Part shown: positions 1 to 5,698 of the stretch, piece by piece
How positions within the stretch are numbered: position 1 is the first letter of the stretch
Layout: each line of letters opens with the position of its first letter
Notes under the pieces: generated by a model
Databases searched by the model: none
What the model was told of the DNA's origin: nothing
The model's input: the letters and a program-made list of their open reading frames with translations, nothing else
Program-made: the position numbers and the translations under genes
NCBI GenBank assembly: GCA_002441345.1
Contig: DJVU01000008.1
Location: 8,348 to 14,085 of the forward strand
DNA length: 5,738 nt
Origin: Bacteroidales bacterium UBA6248
GTDB taxonomy: Bacteria > Bacteroidota > Bacteroidia > Bacteroidales > Lentimicrobiaceae
Reading direction: 5' to 3'

Positions 1-119
1 GGTTTCCTCATACCGGCAAAGAATATCCGTTAAACTGTATCTGACACGGGCAATTAAACTAATTTTACACAAAGCAATTTTACTTTAACTGAATGCCAGC
101 AATCAATTCCGGATTAACG

Positions 120-2459
120 ATGAGAGATATTTTACGAACAGCCTTTATGGCTGCTTTGACGCTTATTTTAATGCAGGGGTTACAAAGCCATGCACAACGG
201 GCTCCAATGCTGTGCGACACCATAGATGCGGTGCAATACGACCTTTACCTTACCGTAACCGATCTGCCGTCGCAAACAATCAGCGGGAAAGCCGGTATTC
301 GCTTCACCACTTCCTGTCAGAATACCGGCATCGTGAAGCTGAATCTGCTACAGCTGCAGGTTGATTCGGTGAAATCGGATAGCGGACAAGCACTCCCATT
401 CACGCATCAGAACGATGAGTTGATGATTACGCTGCAACAACCCGTATCTCAAGGCGATACGGCATGGGTTCATGTGTGGTATCAGGGCATTCCGTTTCAC
501 GAAGCCTGGGGTGGTTTTCATTTCTCAGGCAACTATGCCTTCAACCTGGGCGTTGGGTTTGAGTCTATACCCCACAATCTGGGCCGTGCTTGGTTTCCCT
601 GTGCGGACGATTTCACCGATAAAGCCTTGTACGATTACCATATACGGGTGGAAAACGATAAGATTGCTGCATGCGGAGGATTGCTGAGATCGGTTTCGAC
701 CATGTGCGACGGCACGAAAGAGTATTTCTGGAGGTCGAACCGCCCGGTTCCAGCCTACCTTGCCTCGGTGGCAATAGGTCCTTACGTTATGAAAGAAGCA
801 ATCTTCCAGGGACAGCAGGCGGAAATACCCGTAACCTGGTTTGTGAGGCCACAGGATACGGCAAAGGTGGCCGGCAGCTTTGCAAACCTTAACGCCATAG
901 CTGCCATTTATGAGGAATGCTTCGGCCCCTACCCCTTCGAACGCATCGGCTTTAGCGGAACTGCGCTGGGAGCAATGGAACATGCCGAAAATATTGCATA
1001 TCCGCACGGAAGCATCAACGGCGGACTTTCCGATGAGTGGCTCTACGCACATGAACTTTCGCACATGTGGTTCGGAAACAGCGTCACCTGCTCCTCCGAT
1101 GCCGATATGTGGCTGAACGAAGGCTGGGCACGCTGGTGCGAAACCCTTTACCGCGAAAAACTGTACAACATCGATGAAGCCAAAGCCAATATGAGGCAAA
1201 TGTCGCATGAAGTGCTCCGCATGGCTCACCTCGCCGAAGGCGGATATCTGCCCCTTTCACCCATGCCCCCGCAACTCACCTACGGCATTCATACCTACGA
1301 TAAAGGCGGTATGGTAACCCATGCGCTCAGAGGCTACCTTGGCGACAGCCTCTTTTTTAACGGAGTTAAAGCCTACCTCGCAAACTTCGCTTACCAGTCG
1401 GCTTCCTCTCAGCAAATGCGCGACTTCCTGAGCGATTATACCGGCACCGACCTGAACGGATTCTTCGATTTTCACGTATTCGGACCCGGATTCAACCACG
1501 TATCCGTCGACTCATTCAATGTAAGCCCTTCCGGGGATGAATACCTGGTTGAAGTGTTTGTTAAACAAAAACTTAAAGGAGCAACCGTACCCGCTGCCGG
1601 TTGCCGTACCATCCTTGCCTTTATGCGCAGCGACTGGCATACTGAACTGCGTACCATAACCTTTTCGGGATGGACAGGCTCGGCCGTCTTTGTACTCCCC
1701 TTTAATCCGGTTCTCGTGATGGCCGACCTGTACGAACAAACGGGCGATGCCACCACCGACAATTACAGGACAATCCGCACGCCGGGCTCGTACGAGTTCC
1801 CGAATACCTGGTTCAGGATGGAAGTTGCAGGTATTGATGACTCTGCTTTTGCAAGGGTTACCCACCACTGGGTAGCTCCCGACGCCCTGCTCAACCCGGT
1901 TGAAGGACTCCGGCTCAGCGATTACCGCTACTGGAGCATCGAAGGCATCTTCCCGGAAGGCTTTGAAGCCACCGGACGATTTACCTATAACCGCAACAAC
2001 GCGCTCGACAATACCCTGATCACTTCACCGGCCGACTCGCTGGTGATACTCTACCGCAAGGGAGCCGGATACGAGTGGGAGTCCGTGCCGTTTACCCGGC
2101 AGGGTCCATGGCAGCTGGGTGTAATGATAGTTTCCGGAATCCGGGAGGGCGATTACACCTTAGCCGTTTGGGATGAAGATTTTGTGAACACGCATAACAT
2201 CTCCGTTCCCGGAAAGGGAAAACTGCAAATCCGGCCAAATCCTGCCACCACAGAAGTGATAATATCTGCGGAAGACCTTCCTTCCGGAAATCTTGTGGTT
2301 ACCGACAGCACCGGCCGGATAAGAGACAGGATCAGGGAATTGCCGGAAGGGTCAGCCTGGCGGCTGAAGACAGGTTCGTATACACCCGGCACCTACATCG
2401 TAACATTCAACGGCAGAAACGGAATTTACAGAACGGCAAAGATGGTAATCGGCCGATAA
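120..2459 (+). CDS. Secreted M1-family zinc aminopeptidase with T9SS type A sorting domain
   Basis: This is a metallopeptidase of the M1 (gluzincin, aminopeptidase N-like) family, expected to remove N-terminal residues from peptides outside the cell or at its surface. Residue numbers here count from an alternative upstream ATG at 93 (788 aa in total). The zinc site is H320-E-L-S-H324 with the third ligand E343 in LNEGWARW, the exact HExxH-x18-E spacing of M1. G293-A-M-E-H297 is the exopeptidase motif, with His in place of the usual Asn, and Y402 in TYDKGG fits the transition-state tyrosine. Residues 10-34 form a signal peptide (basic start, hydrophobic core, cleavage QSHA|Q). Residues about 36-215 are the N-terminal beta domain and 216-465 the catalytic domain. 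Residues 468-705 are beta-rich and unassigned. Residues 710-788 (LQIRPNPATTEV onward, ending in KMVIGR) are a T9SS type A tail. I prefer the ATG at 120 because it starts the signal peptide directly and has A at -3; no Shine-Dalgarno sequence is seen at either start. The gene heads a three-gene cluster. Confidence 0.93.
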   Translation: MRDILRTAFMAALTLILMQGLQSHAQRAPMLCDTIDAVQYDLYLTVTDLPSQTISGKAGIRFTTSCQNTGIVKLNLLQLQVDSVKSDSGQALPFTHQNDELMITLQQPVSQGDTAWVHVWYQGIPFHEAWGGFHFSGNYAFNLGVGFESIPHNLGRAWFPCADDFTDKALYDYHIRVENDKIAACGGLLRSVSTMCDGTKEYFWRSNRPVPAYLASVAIGPYVMKEAIFQGQQAEIPVTWFVRPQDTAKVAGSFANLNAIAAIYEECFGPYPFERIGFSGTALGAMEHAENIAYPHGSINGGLSDEWLYAHELSHMWFGNSVTCSSDADMWLNEGWARWCETLYREKLYNIDEAKANMRQMSHEVLRMAHLAEGGYLPLSPMPPQLTYGIHTYDKGGMVTHALRGYLGDSLFFNGVKAYLANFAYQSASSQQMRDFLSDYTGTDLNGFFDFHVFGPGFNHVSVDSFNVSPSGDEYLVEVFVKQKLKGATVPAAGCRTILAFMRSDWHTELRTITFSGWTGSAVFVLPFNPVLVMADLYEQTGDATTDNYRTIRTPGSYEFPNTWFRMEVAGIDDSAFARVTHHWVAPDALLNPVEGLRLSDYRYWSIEGIFPEGFEATGRFTYNRNNALDNTLITSPADSLVILYRKGAGYEWESVPFTRQGPWQLGVMIVSGIREGDYTLAVWDEDFVNTHNISVPGKGKLQIRPNPATTEVIISAEDLPSGNLVVTDSTGRIRDRIRELPEGSAWRLKTGSYTPGTYIVTFNGRNGIYRTAKMVIGR

Positions 2460-2471
2460 ATACATCCACCT

Positions 2472-3158
2472 ATGAATCCTGAGCTATACTCCCGGCTTCT
2501 CTTTAATCATTTTAAAAACGCTGCTGATCGTGCCTGTGCCCCTGCCATGGAGAAGTACATGCTCAATCAGTTTCCGTTTTTTGGAATTAAAGCTCCCGAC
2601 AGACGTAAACTGCTCTCTGAATTCGTAAAGATCAACGGATACCCTGATCCGCCGGCACTGGAAGAGGTGGTTCAGCGCTTATGGAACATGGAAGAACGTG
2701 AGCTGCACTATGCAGGAATGGAGATTGCTGCACGAAAGCAATTCCTGAATGACGAAAGCAGGACCGGACTTTACCGGCAGATGATTACAACCAAATCGTG
2801 GTGGGATACGGTAGATTTCATCGCTGCAAATCTTGCCGGACCCTGGCTGAGGATTTATCCGCATAGCATACGGCCCGTTACCGGGGAATGGATGGATTCG
2901 GGCAATATGTGGCTTCAGCGGTCTGCCTTGCTGTTTCAGCTCCGCTACAGGGAAAAAACCGATACGGAATTGCTTTTTCAATACATAGAAAAGCTTTCCG
3001 GCTCCGGGGAGTTTTTTATACGAAAAGCCATAGGATGGGCGCTAAGAGAATATTCAAAGACAGATCCCATTCTGGTTGAACAATTTACCAATTCACATAA
3101 ACTGTCGGGACTTAGCCGCAGGGAAGCGTTGAAAAACATCCAAAAACGAAACACATGA
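2472..3158 (+). CDS. AlkD-type DNA alkylation repair protein (HEAT-repeat DNA glycosylase)
   Basis: This 228-residue protein belongs to the DNA_alkylation family (AlkC/AlkD type), built of helical HEAT-like repeats that wrap damaged DNA. Characterised AlkD removes N3- and N7-alkylated purines without flipping the base, starting base excision repair in the cytoplasm. The residues that matter in Bacillus cereus AlkD are Trp109, Asp113, Arg148 and Trp187. Here W111, D115 (in SWWDTVDF), R150 (in WLQRSALL) and W189 (in AIGWALREYSK) are all present with the same +2 offset, so an active glycosylase is likely. The length is normal for the family and the N-terminus (MNPELYSRLL) needs no adjustment. 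It begins 12 bases after the aminopeptidase stop with no terminator between, and its TGA stop overlaps the ATG of the acetyltransferase gene, so co-transcription is expected. The family call is firm; the natural lesion substrate is unknown. Confidence 0.92.
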   Translation: MNPELYSRLLFNHFKNAADRACAPAMEKYMLNQFPFFGIKAPDRRKLLSEFVKINGYPDPPALEEVVQRLWNMEERELHYAGMEIAARKQFLNDESRTGLYRQMITTKSWWDTVDFIAANLAGPWLRIYPHSIRPVTGEWMDSGNMWLQRSALLFQLRYREKTDTELLFQYIEKLSGSGEFFIRKAIGWALREYSKTDPILVEQFTNSHKLSGLSRREALKNIQKRNT

Positions 3159-3703
3159 GCGAGATTTCCGCAAACACCTGGTGGCTGCAAATGACTGCAC
3201 CCCCGCTGCACCAAGAAGCAGCAATCCTTCCGGAAGGATGCCTGGTGATGCAGGCGGTAAAGCCAACGCGATCGTTTTACCTGTTCCTGTATACCTCGGT
3301 AGGCAGACCCTATCAATGGTACAACCGGCTGATGATACCAGCCGGAGAGCTTGACAGGCTATTACAGGATGAAAAAACCACTGTTTGGGTTTTGTATGTC
3401 AACGGTGTCCCTGCCGGATTTGCCGAATTCGACGCAACCATAACCGGAGAAACCGAGATGGTTTATTTCGGCCTTACCTGTGATTTTACGGGAAAAGGAC
3501 TGGGAATGCCCTTTTTGAAATGGTGCATACACAAAGCCTGGGAACAGCCCTTAAGCCGGCTCTGGCTTCACACCTGTAACCTCGACCATCCGGCAGCCCT
3601 TCATATGTACCGGAAAGCCGGCTTTGTAATTTACGATCAGGATACCCTGATGCAGCAAAAGCCCGATCCGGAAGACGACCCCTATCTGTTGCTGCCATGG
3701 TGA
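3155..3703 (+). CDS. GNAT family N-acetyltransferase
   Basis: This 182-residue cytoplasmic enzyme has the GCN5-related N-acetyltransferase fold and should move an acetyl group from acetyl-CoA to an amine. Motif A is at about residues 103-125: strand VYFGLT, then F-T-G113-K-G115-L-G117, the pyrophosphate-binding loop, then a helix. Motif B is LHTCNLDHPAALHMYRKAGF (residues 138-157), with N142 and Y152 in the usual cofactor and general-acid positions. The N-terminal half (TWWLQM, FYLFLYTSVG, WYNRL, VWVLYVNGVPAGFAEF) matches my recollection of a widespread GNAT subgroup with a W-x-DRL-like motif whose substrate is not established. The start ATG overlaps the stop of the AlkD-type gene in ATGA, which suggests translational coupling. 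Nothing in the sequence names the substrate, so protein, antibiotic or small-amine acetylation are all open. A 16-base perfect palindrome lies in the coding region at 3224-3239. Confidence 0.88.
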   Translation: MSEISANTWWLQMTAPPLHQEAAILPEGCLVMQAVKPTRSFYLFLYTSVGRPYQWYNRLMIPAGELDRLLQDEKTTVWVLYVNGVPAGFAEFDATITGETEMVYFGLTCDFTGKGLGMPFLKWCIHKAWEQPLSRLWLHTCNLDHPAALHMYRKAGFVIYDQDTLMQQKPDPEDDPYLLLPW

Positions 3704-3734
3704 GAACGAACCTTCCGGAATCAGCCCAGTACAC

Positions 3735-3767
3735 TATGGCTGCTTAATACTCAATTGCCTACCTTTG
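3735..3767 (+). promoter_or_regulatory. Bacteroidota-type promoter upstream of the PAP2-like gene
   Basis: TACCTTTG at 3760-3767 is a perfect match to the Bacteroidota primary-sigma -7 element TAnnTTTG. A weak -33-like TATGG lies at 3735-3739, with a 20-base spacer. Transcription would start near 3772-3775, leaving a leader of about 15 bases before the ATG at 3789. This placement rules out the TTG at 3765 as the start codon on this transcript. The -7 match is direct; the -33 part is weak. Confidence 0.5.
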
Positions 3768-3788
3768 CCTGAACGAACTGACCGACTT

Positions 3789-4400
3789 ATGGAAGAAAAG
3801 ATCGCGCGTTTTATCTCCTGGATACTTCATCCCCTTCTGATGCCTTCTTATGCCCTGTTGCTGCAGTTTTACCTGAAGCCTTTTTATGTAGTGCTTTTCC
3901 CTTCCGGAATGCGTACGGCGCTTGCAGTCATTTTTATCGGAAATACGGTCCTGCTTCCGGCAATCATTATCTGGCTAATGCGACAGCGCAATGTAATTTC
4001 CGACATTCATCTTCCCGATAGACGCGAGCGTACATTTCCCTTTATTATCGCTGTAATTACGTACACGGTAACGTATTTCATGCTTGTCAGCAAGGGACTA
4101 CCTCCCGTTTACCTGAAGCTGTTGCTTGGTGGAGCCATACTCATCTCAGTATCCCTGCTGGTAAATATGTTCTGGAAAATAAGTCTGCATATGATTGGCA
4201 TCGGAGGACTTGCCGGAATTTTTGCCGGGCTGATGTACACCGGGCTGTTGCATGCTCCCGGTGTTTTAATCCTTTCGCTTCTGCTTGCCGGTTTTACAGG
4301 TTTTGCACGTTTAAAACTAAACACCCACAACGAAGCCCAGGTATATTCAGGCTTCATTGCGGGTGCCGCAATTATGTTTTTGGTTTTTGCACTCCTTTAA
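3789..4400 (+). CDS. Multi-pass membrane protein, divergent PAP2-like phosphatase
   Basis: This 203-residue integral membrane protein has six or seven hydrophobic segments (about 8-28, 41-64, 83-103, 107-128, 134-155, 157-173 and 186-203). Three spots recall the PAP2 (phosphatidate phosphatase type 2) active site. The loop D77-R-R-E-R81-T-F-P stands for the KxxxxxxRP motif, K130-I-S132-L-H134 stands for PSGH, and R174-x5-H180-x3-Q184-V-x2-G stands for SRxxxxxHxxxDVxxG with Asp replaced by Gln. Spacing between the motifs is right for PAP2, so a lipid-phosphate phosphatase or undecaprenyl-pyrophosphate-type role is possible but not shown. A longer reading from a TTG at 3765 exists, but that TTG lies inside a promoter -7 element (3760-3767), so I chose the ATG at 3789. 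The gene probably has its own transcript and overlaps the convergent barrel gene by four bases. The open frame and membrane nature are secure; the family call is moderate. Confidence 0.8.
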   Translation: MEEKIARFISWILHPLLMPSYALLLQFYLKPFYVVLFPSGMRTALAVIFIGNTVLLPAIIIWLMRQRNVISDIHLPDRRERTFPFIIAVITYTVTYFMLVSKGLPPVYLKLLLGGAILISVSLLVNMFWKISLHMIGIGGLAGIFAGLMYTGLLHAPGVLILSLLLAGFTGFARLKLNTHNEAQVYSGFIAGAAIMFLVFALL

Positions 4401-5059
4401 AAGGGGCGCAAAGAAATTCCTACCGAAAGAGGATAGATTTCGGGTCCGTTATTCTTTTCAAACACTTTTGATATTGAATAAAAACCGGTGAGATTTGCCC
4501 ATTTGTATCCGATCCGGAACGTAGGCCCATAGCGCCAGGTTTCCATACCTGAAAGCATGGAGCGTTTAATTTTTGTCTTGTCTCCGTTCTCGTCCTCTCC
4601 CTTATATTTGGTATGTGCATTTATCAGTACGCCAAACTTAAAACCAAGAGCTACCTTGAAACCGCCATCGGTTTTGAACCTGAGTTCGGCCGGTACATCC
4701 AGATAGGTGAGCGTAAGTTTGCTTTTGTTATAGTCCACATCATCGGGTATGGGTTCGAAAAAGGAGACCCCGGAAGTATCCTGAAGCGTGGAATTGCTGA
4801 AAAGGTTGTGAATGCCCAGTCCCAGCCCAACCGTAAAAGCGAAATTGCTTTCCCTGATCGGGAAGGTATGTATACCGTAAATGTTGACCCCCGGATTAAA
4901 AACCCTGAACTCAACTCCATCAGGAGCATCCATAACAAAGTCGTTGAAAACATCGATGCCTGATGAAAATTTATCGGAAAAAAGTCCGCCGGGTTTCTGG
5001 GCCAGCAGCGATCCGCCCGTCAGGATCAGGACCAGGAATAAAAGAGTGGTTTTCTTCAT
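4397..5059 (-). CDS. Outer-membrane beta-barrel protein (porin-like / PorT-like domain)
   Basis: This 220-residue protein is exported to the outer membrane. A clean signal peptide (MKKTTLLFLVLILTGGSLLA, cleavage before Q21) is followed by alternating amphipathic strands with short Gly-, Asn- and Asp-rich turns. Examples are FAFTVGLGLGIHNLF, LTLTYLDVPAELRFKT, FKVALGFKFGVLINAHTKY, YGPTFRIGYKW and LTGFYSISKVF, and the protein ends in SVGISLRPF with the terminal Phe typical of barrels recognised by the BAM machinery. This fits the small OMP_b-brl_2 / PorT-like barrels common in Bacteroidota, probably with eight to ten strands. The frame could start 12 codons earlier, at 5095, but that adds a stretch ahead of an obvious signal peptide, so the ATG at 5059 is preferred. 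A TACCTTTG promoter element lies about 70 bases upstream. Function beyond being a barrel is unknown; no OmpA peptidoglycan-binding domain is present. Confidence 0.85.
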   Translation of the reverse strand: MKKTTLLFLVLILTGGSLLAQKPGGLFSDKFSSGIDVFNDFVMDAPDGVEFRVFNPGVNIYGIHTFPIRESNFAFTVGLGLGIHNLFSNSTLQDTSGVSFFEPIPDDVDYNKSKLTLTYLDVPAELRFKTDGGFKVALGFKFGVLINAHTKYKGEDENGDKTKIKRSMLSGMETWRYGPTFRIGYKWANLTGFYSISKVFEKNNGPEIYPLSVGISLRPF

Positions 5060-5129
5060 TTTGGTGATTATTTTAGTATTAATAAGCCGAATCATGAGCA
5101 GCAGTTGCCGGAAAAATCATGCCATGTGA

Positions 5130-5137
5130 CAAAGGTA
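5130..5137 (-). promoter_or_regulatory. Bacteroidota-type -7 promoter element of the beta-barrel gene
   Basis: The minus strand reads TACCTTTG here, the same octamer as the promoter at 3760-3767 and a perfect TAnnTTTG. It lies about 70 bases upstream of the barrel gene's ATG, giving a leader of roughly 60 bases. No good TTTG is found at the -33 distance, so the promoter may be weak or need an activator. Confidence 0.48.
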
Positions 5138-5193
5138 TGCAAAAAATCCCGTTAATTCTTTGAATTTGCCTAAGCGCTCTTGCATCCTGTAAA

Positions 5194-5226
5194 CGCAAAA
5201 AGGCCACCTCAGGCAGCCTTTTTGCG
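5194..5226 (-). terminator. Strong hairpin terminator after the 66-aa gene
   Basis: CGCAAAAAGGC (5194-5204) and GCCTTTTTGCG (5216-5226) are perfect 11-base inverse complements around an 11-base loop, which itself can form a small CCT/AGG stem. The U-rich side sits inside the stem on both strands, so it could work in either direction. The only gene reading into it is the 66-aa minus-strand gene ending at 5271, so I assign it there. It would also insulate the barrel promoter at 5130-5137 from read-through. Confidence 0.75.
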
Positions 5227-5270
5227 CTAAACCACTACTAAGAAATGAATCTAAAACATAACTATGGCGA

Positions 5271-5471
5271 CTAAAAGCCCGGCACCAGGCGATGACTGTG
5301 ATTGCTCACAAACTCATCCCCGAGCATTCCGGGATAATTAATATTTATCCAGGCTTCAAGCAGTTCATATTCTTCCCTGGTAAGCCAGCGCCTGTTCTTC
5401 GACAACTCGTTCAGAAATAGTTCCCTGTTGAAACTAACCCTGGCCAACTCATCTTTTAAATACTCAAACAT
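5271..5471 (-). CDS. Small conserved-looking hypothetical protein (66 aa)
   Basis: I do not recognise a named family. The 66 residues are highly charged with no signal peptide or membrane segment. They read as two or three short helices: FEYLKDELARV, FNRELFLNELSKN and TREEYELLEAWININY, followed by a less regular tail (GDEFVSNHSHRLVPGF). The middle resembles small Bacteroidota proteins of unknown function with the pattern SFxxELFxxEL. Support for it being real: an in-frame stop lies shortly upstream of the ATG, a strong hairpin terminator (5194-5226) begins 44 bases after its TAG, and a promoter-like arrangement with repeats lies 60-95 bases upstream. No competing frame covers this stretch convincingly. 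A cytoplasmic regulator or adaptor is possible but is only a guess. Confidence 0.62.
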   Translation of the reverse strand: MFEYLKDELARVSFNRELFLNELSKNRRWLTREEYELLEAWININYPGMLGDEFVSNHSHRLVPGF

Positions 5472-5517
5472 ATTAATTATACCAGCATTTTCACATTACA
5501 AATTTGCATCAAAAGAA

Positions 5518-5533
5518 TGTTCGGAAACGAACA
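5518..5533. repeat. Short palindrome with GAAA centre (TGTTCG-GAAA-CGAACA)
   Basis: Six-base perfect arms (5518-5523 and 5528-5533) flank GAAA. On the plus strand an RNA copy would carry a GNRA tetraloop. On the minus strand the palindrome covers the end of the proposed -7 element and the likely transcription start of the 66-aa gene, which is where a repressor site would sit. Whether it acts as DNA or RNA is not known. Confidence 0.4.
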
Positions 5534-5564
5534 AATTATCAAACGCATGTATTTATTTATCAAA
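5532..5564 (-). promoter_or_regulatory. Candidate promoter of the 66-aa gene
   Basis: On the minus strand TTTG (5564-5561) serves as a -33 element, and TAATTTG (5538-5532) resembles TAnnTTTG with one base missing from the spacer, 22 bases downstream. Initiation near 5525-5528 would give a leader of about 55 bases. The imperfect -7 and long spacer make this tentative. The element overlaps both the direct repeat and the palindrome, so regulation is plausible. Confidence 0.3.
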
Positions 5565-5568
5565 CGCA
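5536..5568. repeat. 12-base direct repeat TTATCAAACGCA with 21-base period
   Basis: TTATCAAACGCA occurs exactly at 5536-5547 and again at 5557-5568. The start-to-start distance is 21 bases, two turns of B-DNA, so both copies present the same face. The nine bases between are AT-rich (TGTATTTAT). No protein-coding frame explains it. The layout is that of tandem sites for a dimeric or cooperative DNA-binding protein, next to the promoter of the 66-aa gene. No ladder of further copies that would suggest an origin or CRISPR array was seen. Confidence 0.6.
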
Positions 5569-5610
5569 CCCATTTTGGGGATATTCGTATGATTTTGGAC
5601 TTTTCAGAGC

Positions 5611-5656
5611 ATATAAAAACCCTCTTTTCTGATGAAAAATGCATCAAAAAAGAGGG
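5611..5656 (-). terminator. Intrinsic terminator of the gene entering from the right edge
   Basis: Arms 5620-5634 and 5642-5656 pair over 15 bases with a single C-A mismatch (5629 with 5647) and a seven-base loop. On the minus strand the stem is followed at once by TTTTTATAT (5619-5611), a classical U-tract. On the plus strand it is followed by GAAAATGG with no U-tract, so it works for minus-strand transcription arriving from beyond 5656. Confidence 0.75.
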
Positions 5657-5698
5657 GAAAATGGCGGTTTTACTCAATTTCCGGAAAAGGAGCCGGGA

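Noticed and set aside
1..92. Possible end of an upstream gene (GFLIPAKNIR then TAA at 31-33), or a divergent minus-strand start at 11-9 behind a TATTCTTTG
   Set aside because: All three plus frames end within this stretch and none is distinctive. The -7-like word has a three-base rather than two-base spacer and sits only a few bases from the ATG. No clear promoter for the aminopeptidase is visible either.
525..1229. Long minus-strand open frame opposite the aminopeptidase
   Set aside because: It is antisense to a gene with intact M1 motifs and has Cys- and His-rich random-looking composition with no domain. It is a shadow frame.
4613..4963. Plus-strand 116-codon frame opposite the beta-barrel gene
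   Set aside because: It is antisense to a frame with a signal peptide, barrel strands and a terminal Phe. It has no domain and no promoter of its own.
5536..5568. CRISPR array or plasmid iterons
   Set aside because: There are only two 12-base copies, with a nine-base gap and no further units, cas genes, rep gene or DnaA boxes nearby.
5477..5677. Minus-strand frame of 66 codons upstream of the small gene
   Set aside because: It runs straight through the strong terminator hairpin, the direct repeat and the palindrome. Its composition (many Ile, Met, Lys, Ser) reflects AT-rich non-coding DNA.
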